DNA of 64,000 nucleotides, taken from positions 1,828,200 to 1,892,199 of the forward strand of contig JANAVB010007000.1 in assembly GCA_029216955.1 (NCBI GenBank). Direction: 5' to 3'. Positions within the stretch are counted from its first letter, which is position 1, and every line of letters begins with the position of its first letter. The notes under the pieces are model-generated. The model worked only from the letters and a program-made list of their open reading frames with translations. It was not told where the DNA came from and did no database searches. This stretch comes from Iris pallida (taxonomy: Eukaryota; Streptophyta; Magnoliopsida; Asparagales; Iridaceae). The position numbers and the translations under genes are program-made. Positions 51,501-63,617 of the stretch are shown here, piece after piece.

Positions 51501-53760
51501 GCACCCATGACCCGCTTGACACGGAAAGATGTACCATTCGTCTGGTCGGCAGAATGTCAGGCATCATTTGAGAATTTGAAGCAGAAGTTGATATCAGCGC
51601 CTATTCTTACATTGCCAGTTGGACCCGGAGGTTTTACCGTTTATTGTGATGCGTCAGGTAAAGGACTTGGATGTGTCCTCATGCAGCATGGGAAGGTGAT
51701 AGCATATGCATCTAGGCAGCTTCGAGACCACGAGAAGAATTACCCAACTCATGATTTGGAGTTGGCGACAGTAGTATTTGCTTTGAAGCTATGGAGACAT
51801 TACTTATATGGTGACCGAGTGGACATGTACACGGACCATAAAAGTCTGAAGTACATCTTTACCCAGAAGGAACTAAACATGAGGCTGAGAAGATGGTTAG
51901 AGTTGATAAAGGATTACGACGTGGAGCTTCAGTATCATTCAGGCAAAGCTAATATGGTAGCAGATGCTCTCAGCAGGAGAGGCGGCGCATTTATGTTAAC
52001 AACACAGAGGCATATTTTAGAAGACCTTCAGGAGATGGGCATCGAGGTTATACTTCCTAGTGATGTAGGAGTTCTGGCGAGTCTATAAGTCCAATCTGAC
52101 TTGGTTGGTAGGATCAAGGCAGCTCAGGCACAGGACCCAAGGATTCAGAAGCTTAGGACAGAATGTGAGTCAGGGCTCAGGAAGGAGATGAGAGTTCATG
52201 AAGATGGTACCCTTAGGTTTGGATCACGTCTATGCGTGCCTAGTGGAGATATCAGACAGAAAGTTATGACAGAAGCTCACAGTTCTTAGTATTCTATACA
52301 TCCTGGAGGGACCAAGATGTACCAAGATATCAAGCAGCACTTCTGGTGGAATGGAATGAAGAGGGAGATAGCTAGATTTGTTTTCCGTTGCTTGGTATGT
52401 CAGCAAGTGAAGGCAGAACAGCAGAGGCCAGCTGGGTTATTACAACCGCTTCCTATCCCAGAATGGAAATGGGAGCATATTACAATGGACTTTGTGACCG
52501 GTTTACCGAGATCGCCAAGTGGTAAAGATGCTATTTGGGTAATAGTGGACCGACTTACAAAGGTAGCACATTTTCTTCCTTTCAGAGTAGGACAATCTAC
52601 AGAAAAGTTGGCAGAATTGTATATGCAACAGATAGTCAGGCAGCATGGAGTCCCTGTCAGTATTGTGTCGGATCGAGATACCCGCTTTACATCATATTTC
52701 TGGAAGAGCTTGCATCATAGTCTGGGTACCAAGTTGAGATTTAGCACGGCTTACCATCCGCAGACGGACGGGCAATCAGAAAGGACGATTCAGACTTTAG
52801 AAGATATGTTACGAGCTTGCACTCTGGATTTTGGAGGATCTTGGGAAAGCCACCTGCACTTAGTTGAGTTCTCATAAAACAATAGTTATCAAGCCAGTAT
52901 CCAGATGGCGCCATTTGAGGTACTATATGGTAAGAAGTGTAGATCACCACTAGCATGGGACGATATCGGGAAAAGAAAGATGCTAGGCCCAGAAATAATT
53001 ATTCAGACGGTTGAAGTGGTTAAGGGAATTAGAGAGCGACTTCGCGTTGCGCAGGATCGGCATCGTCATTGGGCGGACCAGCATCGTAGGCCATTAGAGC
53101 TCTCTGTTGGGGACCACGTGTTCTTGCGGATCTCACCTACCCGTGGGGTCATTAGATTTGGCGTTTGCGGGAAGTTGAGTCCACGATACGTAGGCCCATT
53201 TGTTATTCTTGATAGGATAGGCGATGTTGCTTATCGTTTGTCCCTTCCACCTTCGTTACGAGAGGTGCATGACGTATTTCATGTATCTCAATTGCGAAGG
53301 TATGTATCGGACCCCAGCCATGTCCTCGATCACTCTGACCTGGTTGTTGGTACCAACCTGTCTTACGAGGAGCAGCCTGTGTCCATCTTGGACCGAAGAG
53401 AGAATGTACTCAAGAACCGAACAATTAACCTTGTCCGGGTTGCTTGGGGTCATCACTCTTTGGGAGAGTCAACGTGGGAACGTGAGGATGATATCCGATC
53501 ACGATATCCACATCTGTTTGACTCACAAGGTATATCTTTTTTCTGTGTACCTTGATTGTCTAGATTCCTCATGCTTATCACCTTATGGGTAGAATTGCTT
53601 GATATTGTAGATTGTTAAATATAGATATGTTACTTGCTATGGATATTGTAAAATGATTGCTTGATTAAATTGCTTGTACTTATATTAGTTTAGCCTCGAT
53701 GTTTCTATCCTGCTTGGATTTGAAATTCCGAGGACGAAATTTTTCTAAGGAGGGTAGAGA
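48561..53760 (+). other. Interior of element C
   Basis: Begins AGGTTTTAGTG and then GTGGCCCATGCAGGTC (48572-48587), the motif also found in B and D. It ends with 'CCGAGGACGAAATTTTTCT' and a purine-rich AAGGAGGGTAGAGA tract just before the 3' LTR, the likely plus-strand primer. Confidence 0.85.
48648..53555 (+). pseudogene. Gag-pol polyprotein of chromovirus C
   Basis: One frame runs from about 48648 to 53555 (the true start is uncertain; the first open codon is TTG). Gag: 'ADAWLKDIEAILTAAKVP', 'WEAEEVG', and a CCHC knuckle '[14 protein letters not shown]' (about 49816-49857) followed by a degenerate second one. Protease: '[13 protein letters not shown]'. RT: '[13 protein letters not shown]', '[12 protein letters not shown]' and catalytic '[10 protein letters not shown]'. 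RNase H: '[13 protein letters not shown]', '[11 protein letters not shown]'. Integrase: zinc region 'RCLVCQQVK', 'MDFVTGLPR', '[13 protein letters not shown]', '[13 protein letters not shown]'. Chromodomain: '[15 protein letters not shown]', '[12 protein letters not shown]'. Four in-frame stops break it: 49419-49421, 52086-52088, 52287-52289 and 52875-52877. I see no frameshift. Confidence 0.95.
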
Positions 53761-56700
53761 TGTCACTCCCCGTTCCCAGAATGCATATTTTTATACATGT
53801 ACAACTCGCAAATTTTTATTTAATATTTATCATGTATTATCCTGTATTTAAATTCCTGTAAATTCATGTTAATTAATTATCTGCTCTTTAATTTCCATGT
53901 TAATTTAATTTCCTGCAATTTTATTTCCTGTAATTTTACTCCTGCATTTTATTTTTCTGCTTTTACCACTTTGCCTTGCTTGCGGGTTGGCCTTGGATGA
54001 ACCTCCAACCCGGCCCAAGCTCTCACCTACCACCTCTCCCATATTTAAAGCCACCATCTCTTTCTCTCTCTTCATAAACACACATTCTCACCATTACTCT
54101 CTTCTTCTTTATTACTCTCTCCACCTACCAACCATAGGCAAGTACAACTTGCTTTCCATGAGAACCCATGTTTTTATAGTTCATTTGCCTTCCTCTCATA
54201 ATCCTAAGAGAGTATAGAACTTGGCATTCCTCATTTCGAAGTCTTAATTTTTGTAGATCTAGAATTTAGTTATTTTCGGATTTTGGTGGTTTCGATCTAT
54301 CAAACTTCTTTGTTTTCAAGTTTTGATGGTTCCATGTTGTAGAGAATTTTATTCTACCCAATTTTGACCTAAGGAAGTTCCGATTTGGGCTCCGGATGAA
54401 GGTTTTGTGTAGTTTGGAAGCCATGGTTGCTTGGCTCCTCTTCTCGGACAAGTGGAGAAGAAGAGCAGTACTTGACCGCATGAATCCTCATGCGGCAAGT
54501 TTCTGGCCGTATGGCCTTTCCAGCCGCATGAGACTCGTTCGAGCTGAGCCGCATGGGAAGTCCTTCCTAGCCGCATAAGACATGCTTGAGTACTTGACCG
54601 CATGAATCTTCATGCGGCAAGTAATTGAGCCGTATAGCCTTGTTCGAGCTCAGCCGCATGAGCCCCTGTTATCTTGGGTCGCATGGACTTCATGCAGCTA
54701 GCTTTCAGCCGCATGAGTTCCTTCGCACCTGGCCGCATATGCGCTACTGTATTGAGCCGCATAAGGCCCATCCATCCCCAGCCGCATATGTATCGCCCTT
54801 GCTCAGCCGCATAGGACTACGTCTGATCATAGCCGCATATGCTGTTGAACCCCGGCCGCATGGGGATTGCTCCCTTCGCAGCCGCATAAGCTGACTCCCT
54901 TTCTGAGCCGCATGTGGTTCCCTTCCCCTGCAGCCGCATGGGAACACCCTTCGGCCAGCCGCATGCGTCTAACCCTATTGAGCCGCATGGACTGTTCTCT
55001 CCCAGCCGCATGAGATCCATCCTGGACGCATGTGACTTAGCCGCATGGCTCTTCTATAGCCCTGTATATTGATATTTTATTAGATATTTAACGTCCATTT
55101 TATATCCTTACGCCTTTTGGCATGAACTCGATAAATCATGATATGTTATTATTGTTAATATCGACTGTTATGTGGAATGTGCCCTGTGTCTTGATTGATT
55201 CACGGGTACCCAGTAAGACTGGAACTTGACCTTGAGAGTTATAGGCTCGACCCCATCTAATGTTAATTGACTTTCATGTCTTGTCACCATTAATGACGAT
55301 GGTTATCTTGACTAAATTTATTATGCGTTCCTAGTTGGAACTAAGAGACTGGCTAGTCGTCTTATTGAATTAAATGAATGGGACACGTTCATATTACCTA
55401 TGAACTATTGCAATCGACTGGCTGATCCCGAATATTGATATACGTGCACATGCAGGCTTCAATCTATTTATTTATTTACTTATTTATTTTCTATAAAAAA
55501 AGCATGTGTACTTTATGGTCAAGGCATGATTACCGTGGTTAGATTTGATTGTTGCATTACGCTATGTGAGACCTACAACCTAGCCGCACTGGCATCGTTG
55601 TAGAGTTATGCACATCGTACCCCGTACGAAAGTACTCATTTGAATAACCATGATCCACGGCATAGGATTTCACTCAACGTAGGGACTATTAAGTTAAATA
55701 AAATAATAATTGCATGGAGAGAATGGATTCCCGAGTTCTTACATGGCAGCCTCCTTGAGACGAGTAGTACCCGACGGGCCGGCTGGTTCCCACAGATACT
55801 GTAAACCTGCCACACGGGCAGGGAACAGTATCTGCTTTTATTATTATTGTATATTGTATATTGATGACGGGCGTCCTGCTAGGACTTGTCTAATTTATGC
55901 ATGGGCCAATGGATTGACTGGATAGACTAGTCTTGCTCGCACATAGTAAGAACTGAGGAATCCCTATTGCATAAAATTCCAGAATAACTTGGGACTCACA
56001 ATAGCCAGCCGTAGGAGTTGATTGGCCGTTTAAGATGATTTGTTTGTGTACTGTACTACTCTGTTACCTAACTGGGATGATCAGAATGTCAGGACATGAC
56101 GGGCCAACTTCTGTCCTTGTTTGGTTGGGAGGTTGGTTCGAAGTATCGTGATGTAATGTGAATCCTAGTAGCAAGCAGAGATCTATTATTATATTCTCTT
56201 ACTTACTGGTTTTAGTTCTCATGTCGTGCTTCCTTGTGGTACTTGCTACTAGAGGTCTAACCTCTCTGGTTTTGTATGGCTAGATTTAGAGCCGGTTTCC
56301 GAGGACTCAGCTTACTTCTACCTCCAAGATGGTCAACACTAGAGGGATGATCGCAGGAGGACTCGAGTGGGTTTCTTACTTCCCCGCTCGTTTTGTTATT
56401 TACCTTATACTTTGCCGTTTGGCACCGACATGTTAGTCGGATCGTCTTGTACTCACTTTTACATAATTGTAACTAAGTCAGACTGCAGCTGATAACAATT
56501 GTGTATACTTTTGCTATATCAATCTGGCGATGTTTTGTAAAGCCAGATATCAAGAACATTTTGACAGAGCATTCGGGACGCCTTACTGCTTTATCTTACA
56601 TGTTCTCTATTACTGTTTCTTGCTTGGATGATTGAGACAATAGATGTGAAGTGACCATAGTAAGACTTTCATGTAGTATGCACCCCCTCGTCTTTTAGAC

Positions 56701-56795
56701 AGTATTGATCGTATTATACGGTATTCATCTACCCGTAATACGTAGCTGGCTGAGTCATTCCCCCGCTCTCCAGTATTCTGGTTCTGGGCGTGACA
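53761..56795 (+). mobile_element. 3' LTR of element C (3035 bp)
   Basis: Near-identical copy of 45525-48560, differing by scattered substitutions. It includes the second GCCGCAT array (54476-55046). Confidence 0.93.
54476..55046 (+). repeat. GCCGCAT motif array in the C 3' LTR
   Basis: Same array as in the 5' LTR, with a few copies changed (for example CCGTAT at 54507 and about 54631). Confidence 0.92.
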
Positions 56796-59226
56796 CTTCT
56801 CTTCTTGTGAATGGGAGGCGTCGTGGACTGAGTCACCTCATGGACCAGGTCCGGATGGACCCACATGATTTCTTCTCGCGATGTGGTGAGAGGTACTAGA
56901 CCGGTAGCTTGATCTCGGGGAGGTGGAAGATTGGTAATCTCCATTGTTGCCAGAGGGATGGGAACCACCCCGTCTTGAGTTTCCGTCGTAGGGAAGCTGC
57001 CAAATTATACGGACACCATATTGGCTGCCACAGTTACCTCTTCGAAATCGATGGCCAGAGCGTTCGAATCGATGAGGTTTTGGATGTACCGTTTTAGTTG
57101 GTAGCAGTCGTGTGTAGCATGGTGTACATAGCGGTGGTAATGGCAGAACTTTGGGTTCTCCAGGTCAGTCGGCCGAGACTTCCGTCTCTATGGAGGGAGC
57201 TGAATTCTATCTCCTTGTATGAGCATGTCCAAGATAGGCTTGACGTGGCCGTCTTCGAAAGAGTAAGTGATTTGAGGCCATTGTTTGTCTGCTGGTTGTG
57301 ACTCGGGCTTCTGGGCCGTGTCGGCCACTATAGCCTGCTTGCCTCTGTTGTCCCGATTGTTAGAGGGACTACCCCCATTGTCGATGTTGGTGTTGGGACG
57401 CTTGCTCTTGTTTTCTCCCTCCGAGATGTGTAACCCCAGTTGGCGAGCCTTTCTCAACCATTCTTCGACACTTGTAGCACTGATGATAAAAGCCTTCCAG
57501 TCCTTGAATTGAGTTTCGCCCATCCAGAGACTAATTGTTGGGAGTAGTCTCTTTTGGCAAATTTCAATCAAGGAGGAATCCGGATTGCCAGATGGTAACT
57601 TCATTGCAGTTTGACGAAACCGCTCAATGTAATTCCTCGTCAGCTCTTTCTCTCCTTGGACGACGTCCATGAGGGTAGACATTGTGACGTCCTGCCCTAC
57701 CTTATAGAATCTCTCCAAGAACAAGCGTTTGAAGCCGGCGAAGGAGTGGATGCAATTGTCCGACAGGTTGCGGTACCAATCGAAGGCGACTCCTTCCAAT
57801 GCCCCGATGAATAACCGTATGAGGATAGCGTCATCATGGGGCAGATGGTCGGTGGTGACCTCGAAGTAAGTGATGTACCGACTTGCTGAGGGCTTGCCAT
57901 CATATGGGTTGATATTGAACGGCTTATATCTTCGTGGGAATGGCACATCCCTCCATTCAGCAGGATATGGTTGCCGTATTCTGAAGTCTTGAGAGTTTTC
58001 TCGGGCGTGAAACATGGCCCGGAGCTCCTGAACCTCTCTCCTTACTTCTCGGGCCTCATCTGTCGCGCTAGGGGCCGTTATTTTGGGAGGATTATTTCCC
58101 GGGTTCGGTGCCACTGAATTTGAATCTACATTGATTGTGGGACCTGCGCTTGTTTGGCCAGGCGTCACTCCCTGCAGAGTAGGAAGAGCCACTTTGATCT
58201 CGTCTACAGACTTAACCAAGGCGTGCAGTATGGCCTCCAAAGTGTCTATGCGTTGGTGATCACTGGAACCGCCTTGATTGCTGTCCGTCATGAACACCGT
58301 CTTTACATGAGGAGTGACGGAAGGAAAGGTGGAGGATGTGCCCTCCGAGTCATATCCATGCATCCAGAAATCATCGGGATATGTGGGAATGTTCTTTTCG
58401 GGTTCGGACTCGGAAGGAACAGTACCCCCAGCTTCGGAGCTTGTTTCATCTTTAGAGTCATGGATGTCCTCGGGGACATCAGCGTCTGTTGCACCTAATG
58501 GAAGGGTTGTTTCCCCGGGCTTGTCTCCTTGAAACATCGGATTGTTGTGGACGTTCGGAGGAGTACTACCCCCAGTTTCTATGACCCCCAGCGATGTGGA
58601 CGACGAATCTCCCACTGTAGCAGATTTTGTCTTTGAACGGGTGCCTTGGAAGACTCCGGTGGAGGGCAACCGTTTAGACGACAGTTTCTTAGCTTTAGTG
58701 GTTGATATCTTCGGGCTGGAGACGCTCGTCTTCTTCCCTCTCCCCTCGGCGGGGACTTTCTGTGTGGAATTGCAGGAGACAACAGGAGGTGCCTTGTCCT
58801 CCGAGCTCGGATACTGTAGTCTTTGAAAGACGGGCGGGCGGTCTTTCGTCACTGCCGCGTTGTTACAACAACAGTTGACGATGATTTGGGTGCAGTGACG
58901 TCCGTGTGAGGACTCTTTGCATACTGAGGCCCCTTCTCTTTTCTTGCGTTTGTGGAGTATAACCTCACGCAGGTCAGAGGAACCACTCTGTGCGTTTGCC
59001 GCCGGATGGGCTGACTCGAGCGGTTCTGTACAACTTCCCATCAGAGGCCCGCGTGATAACTAGCGGGATGCCCCGATAGTCAGAGGTTGGGGCAGCTGAC
59101 TGGGCTTGGTGAACCCGCGCTGCCCTAGACTTCCTCCTTTTAGCACCTACGGGTGCGTAATAGGAGGAGTCCAAGTTGAATACCACAGAGTCTGGCTTAT
59201 CGTCCAGAGAACCATCAGAGTCAGGA

Positions 59227-59595
59227 CCGCATGAGAGACGGTCGAAGACTGATCGAGAGAAGCGTGGAACGGAAGCTATGCGGCTAGCATTGGTTACCGT
59301 ACAGGCTGTCTGCCGCGGTTCTCTTCTGCTGTGGGATGAGTTGTTCTTATGCGACTAGGAGTCACGGCCGTGCAGGCTGACCGCATGCGGTTGGCAACAG
59401 TGGCCGCATGGGTTCTCTGCAAGCGATTGACTTCAGTAGCCGCATGAGTCTCATCCATACGGTTGGCAACTGTAGCCGCATAAGGTATGCGGCTGACAGA
59501 TGTGGCCACATGAGTTTTCTTCATGCGGCTGGCGGATGTAGCCGCATGAGCTTTCTCCCTGCGGGTAATACCCTTATGCGGCTCGGATCGCATAG
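59227..59595 (-). repeat. ATGCGG(C) motif cluster inside the gag leader of A
   Basis: The same motif as in the LTRs, here in the coding region. In the gag frame it yields 10-12-residue repeats such as 'THAATVANRM', 'THVATSVSRI' and 'THAATEVNRL'. Confidence 0.8.
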
Positions 59596-59945
59596 AGTTC
59601 CTCTTTGCCCCTGCAAGTCCAGCATCATAGTGTTTTCTTCTGCCGGACTTGGGGACAGCAGAGTTGTCTACGGTCTGAAGTGGAGCCGCAGGAGAGTCTT
59701 TCTCGCCGTTTTGAGCAACAGAGGGTATCCCATCGAGGGCTTGGGGAGGAGCAAATGATTTTGGCCTCCATTTTTTGCGAGCCTTCGTCCTGCGGGTGCG
59801 CTTCTGGACCGGGCCAGCGCTTCATTCGGAGAGCATCTCTTCAAACGCCTGTTGGTCGAAGTGGACGACCATCTTTTGTTGCGTGGAGCCAACTTTGGCT
59901 GCGTCCGATTGCGTCACCAACTCCTCAGCCATAGAGAAGTTAGTT

Positions 59946-59961
59946 CCCAGTAGAGTCGCCA
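59946..59961 (-). promoter_or_regulatory. Primer binding site of element A
   Basis: On the minus strand TGGCGACTCTACTGGG lies 3 nt after the 5' LTR end. It starts with TGG, as needed to pair with a tRNA 3' CCA. From memory, this type of sequence matches the tRNA-Arg primer described for Ogre/Tat elements. It also overlaps the first gag codons. Confidence 0.7.
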
Positions 59962-59964
59962 TCG

Positions 59965-61383
59965 TGTTTGCCATGAAATATAAAAGAACAGAACAATTAT
60001 CGGAGGATCGGACTTTTACTTCACGTTACAAACTCGCTTGTACAAAGAAAGCCTAGGGACAAAAACCTAGGTACAGCAGTCTAAGTACAATGGTTTATTT
60101 TAGATTCTGGGGGGTGACGATAGAGGCTCGGGAAGGCGACGGCAGCCCTGCCTTACTCCTTGGACGATCGGTATGCAGCCTTGGCTCCTGTGAAAAGATG
60201 GTTGGCGTTGATGAAGAAATGCTCTTCTTGCTCTCCCTCTAATTGCTCTTCTGGCTTCTCTCTCTCTGTGTGTATTCTCTCTCTGACTATGGGGGGAAGC
60301 CTCTCTGTATCTACGTATTTCTCTCTGATATTGTATATATTTTTACAAGGGAATGGAACCTTGCTATTTATAATAGTGGGATGTGATCGTTAGGGTTGCC
60401 AATGATTAGCTCTTGGAGATGGCGGCGGCCTGGGGATTGGTCAATCCAGGCAGTTCGTTTCTGATTGTGATGAATCCGAGCCATTAGGTGTAGATTACAC
60501 CAAATCCCATTAGCAATTAATGCTGATTGGAATAAATCTTCCTTATAATGATCTTCTGATATCTGCGAATAAATTAGATCTATTCTTCTGCCACGTGTCC
60601 CAGATTATTGGGATTTGACCCGATCTTTAATGGCAGCAAATATGAGGAATTAATCAGTTTAGGACACGTATCCTAGGAGCTGCTGGGGGGATCTGGACCG
60701 CATGACGAGTGAGCCGTACATGAATTTGAGCCGCATATGGTTAAGTCCACGTGTCAGGGTTGCCTGGGCAGTGGCCCTCACTTGAGCCCTTGAACCACAG
60801 GAGAGTAATCCTTGTGGGCCGCATAGGTACATATCCACCTGAGCCGCATGGACATGATCCTCTTGAACCGCATGAGAAGTCCTCGCTCGAGCCGCATGAG
60901 GCTTTCTTGGCCTGAGCCGCATAGGACAGATTCACTCTGAACCGCATGAGAAGTTCTTTGCTCGAGCTGCATGAGGGTTTCTTGACCTGAGCCGCATAGG
61001 ATTCATTCTGAACCATATGAGAAGTGAGCCGCATACGAACGCCCACGTGGCAAGGGCACGTGGCATTTTTATGGCTCTCGGGGGATTTGTGTCAGAGATC
61101 TCTTTTCTCTTCCCTAGAGATTCATCATTATGACAGAGTCATAATTACCTGCTTTTGTGTTAGGGCTGTCAACTTTTCAGAGGGGTCAGCCGTCAAAGCA
61201 ATTAATGCAGCATGGGTTGGAGGGGAGCACTGTCAGGCCACGTGTCTTCTGAGCCGCATGGAATGCTTCGGGCCGTATAGCTCCCTATGCCGCATGACTC
61301 CCTGAGCCGCATGAGTTTTCTGAGCCGCATGGATCTTTCCTGGCCGCATGAGTCATTTTCTTTAGTATTTCCATGCTTCTACA
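59965..61383 (-). mobile_element. 5' LTR of element A (1419 bp)
   Basis: On the minus strand it starts TGTAGAAGCATGG at 61383 and ends ...GGCAAACA at 59965. Minus-strand TATA box TATAAATA at 60365-60372; the GCCGCAT cluster lies upstream of it in U3. GCCCT follows at 61384-61388 as target-site copy. Confidence 0.93.
60698..61349 (+). repeat. GCCGCAT motif cluster, right LTR of A
   Basis: About 15 exact plus-strand CCGCAT copies and several one-base variants, irregularly spaced, all in one orientation (ATGCGG in the element's own sense). Confidence 0.88.
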
Positions 61384-61388
61384 GCCCT

Positions 61389-63617
61389 TGAATCACGTAA
61401 TTGTGTTTAGTGACCTCTCTCTTGAACTCTTTATTGTTTTTGTCTTTCACTGATTCGAAAGACGAAAGCTCGTAATTGATAGATAGATAGATACCTAGTA
61501 TTCACATGACCATGATGGTTGTATACGCAAGTGTAATTACCATCGGCCAGTCCTGTGACTAGAACCTTGCCTCGAGTTACTCGTCCTCTCCGCGACACTA
61601 AAACCTACTATCTTGATCTTCTAAGTCATTGGAGTCCGAGAATGATTCGAATTTTTTCCTTGATCAAATGCCAACCTAGGAGACTACCTATTCTCCAGAG
61701 ACCAAGTGTCGTGAGCCTCTAATTATTTGTTTAAATCTTGCTTCAACTAGAACCCTTGTGACAATAGTCTGGCAGGTTTGACCCCAATAGAAATTCATGA
61801 TTCAGTTGTAGAAATCTTTTCATAGGATGTGCCTTAGAGTTGGTCACCCGTAGATAGCTCATGTATACTGTGGACGAGTAGGTCATTCTATTTTACCGAC
61901 CATGTGTCATTGCACACGCACTCGTTTTCCATTTATTGAGGAACGATCCATGATTTGACTTATAGCTACCGTATCCCGATACGCCGTGCCTTATTCCCTA
62001 TTAACAAAGAGTCGAGGTACAGTATCCGGACTTTGGGAACCCTCTAACCTAAATATTTCTAAAACCATGTCCTATTTTTAAGACGGGTAGACTGTAAGCC
62101 TCCTAAAGTTTTGGGATATACGAAGATCACCGATTGATTAGAATAAATTTTATTAGAATGATAGTTAGTGCCCTATAGACTCCCACTTTCCATTTAGATC
62201 ATTTTGTGTCCCCGGCCGTGTCATTAATATTCGGAGCACAAGACCAACTGTTACCTTCCAACAAATTTTATATGCAAGTTCTAGACGAGTCCACCTTCAT
62301 CTAGGTATATCATGTCCCACTCAAACCCGTCCCCTTGTACTCTATTTTTATGGTACGACTTTCAGGTAAAAAGGACTAGCTATAACCCTTACCATAATAA
62401 CGGTATGTTTCCCGACTTCCATTAGAGACTCAACCTCGACTCAATTCATCCGACCTAATACATGGTTGCGATCGACTCAAGGCCCACTACGTGCATGTCA
62501 CTAATGTGCCACTCAATTATGTCTTCTCGTGCCACTTAAACACAAAAGTCACGGAAGATACATTTTTGGGCTTTAGGGACCAAGCTAACCAACTTGACGG
62601 GCAACTAGCTCAACCCTTGGATAGAAACCTATTCTAGGTTACCTTAACCTAGTGGAAATAGTTTATCATGGGGATATTGTCCAGTCAATATAGATTGAAA
62701 TCCTAGGTTCAACCAACCAGCGATTGATGTCAATCAGGAAAACCGTTAAGACCCAGTAAAACCCATGCATACATACCACTATATTTGGACTATGAAACAA
62801 AACTATTTGAACTAGGTCCCTATACCTATTATTTAGTCTCCCCTCTTAGATTGTGAAGTCATTCGTAACCCATATTCCATCTACCTGGAAGTCATGATAC
62901 GGTCTTGTATCGTATTTTATCCTTGCTCGTGTGTTTAAATAACTACGGGAAAGATCACAATCTTGACTCCTCAAAATTCTGTTCTATTATGGAACCTTGT
63001 TTAGATAGATTTTGAGAACGGAACTTCTTTATTGCATGGAGTGCAAGCCCTCTGAGAATGAAGGGTCCTTCGAGTTAGCAAGTGACTGAACTAGAGTAGC
63101 ATAATCTAGCAAATAAGGAAATGGTTCATGAATTTTCTTTCTAGCTGTATCATTTGGATACCGTTACTACTCTTGAAACTTCATTTTTACTCTCGATTGT
63201 TCTTCCTTATCTTCATGTCCTTCCTATTTCGGAGCGACGATGGTCATACTTATTAGAATTTACCAATATTTTAGCTACTTGTGTAAATTATTGCTTGTTA
63301 GATTTCGGGTTGTTCGATAAATAGGAGAGGATTATAGTGGCCATAAGCAGTATACATCTATTGGTAGCAATTTTAGCAATTAGTTGGAAGATTGCAAAAT
63401 TTTAGTGACATGAGATTTGAGGGAGTAGTGTGACCAAAGGTGGGTAGAAGTCCTCTGAGTTCCGTAGTCACAAAATGGCTAGGAGGAGGATATGAACTGT
63501 TTTTGGAGGAACTAAATTTCGAGGAGATTAAAGTAATGATAGATTCCTTTTTGAATATTAAAGAATAGTTACGAATTAGAATTTCGAGAACGAAATTATT
63601 TTTAAGGTGGGTAGATT
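61389..63617 (+). other. 3' interior of element D, no gene seen
   Basis: 2.2 kb of AT-rich sequence with no ORF resembling a protein. It ends 'TTTCGAGAACGAAATTATT' then TTTAAGGTGGGTAG, the chromovirus-type tail and probable polypurine tract, before the 3' LTR. Confidence 0.7.

Larger units (their letters stand above)
45525..56795 (+). mobile_element. Tekay/Del-like Ty3 chromovirus C
   Basis: Full-length element of 11,271 bp: LTRs at 45525-48560 and 53761-56795 starting TGTCACTCCCCGTTCCC and ending G[CG]GTGACA/GCATGACA, with target-site duplication CTTCT (45520-45524 and 56796-56800). Removing C and one CTTCT restores the A gag-protease frame exactly. The LTRs are nearly identical, so the insertion is recent compared with A. 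Confidence 0.95.
56801..59974 (-). pseudogene. Gag of element A
   Basis: Minus-strand gag, the particle protein. A frame starts at ATG 59972-59974, 10 nt inside the 5' LTR, and runs over the primer binding site; it is broken by TGA near 59823 and by two compensating frameshifts between 59294 and 59041. It includes repeats encoded by ATGCGG motifs (59294-59593). The main part (59041-57188) has 'SPVTPHVKTVF'-like low complexity, then the retrotransposon gag core 'WRDVPFPRRYKPFNINPYDG', 'FIGALEGVAFDWYRNLSDN', 'FKRLFLERFYKVGQDV' and 'YIERFRQTAMKLPSG'. After TAG at 57188 the same frame holds a Cys/His motif 'KFCHYHRYVHHATHDCYQLK'. A TAA near 57000 precedes the break by element C. Confidence 0.88.
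18988..61383 (-). mobile_element. Tat/Ogre-type Ty3 LTR retrotransposon A, carrying nested elements B and C
   Basis: Both ends carry 1419-bp LTRs, flanked by the 5-bp target-site duplication GCCCT (18983-18987 and 61384-61388). Without B and C and their duplicated target bases, A is about 19.9 kb. On the minus strand the order is LTR, primer binding site, gag, protease, RT/RNase H, second (archaeal-type) RNase H, integrase, repeat-rich spacer, an antisense (plus-strand) extra gene, polypurine tract, LTR. The second RNase H, the extra ORF and the large size are known Tat/Ogre traits. Confidence 0.92.

Noticed and set aside
57188..59041. Many plus-strand ORFs opposite to gag and pol of A
   Set aside because: They overlap conserved minus-strand domains and have no recognisable motif.
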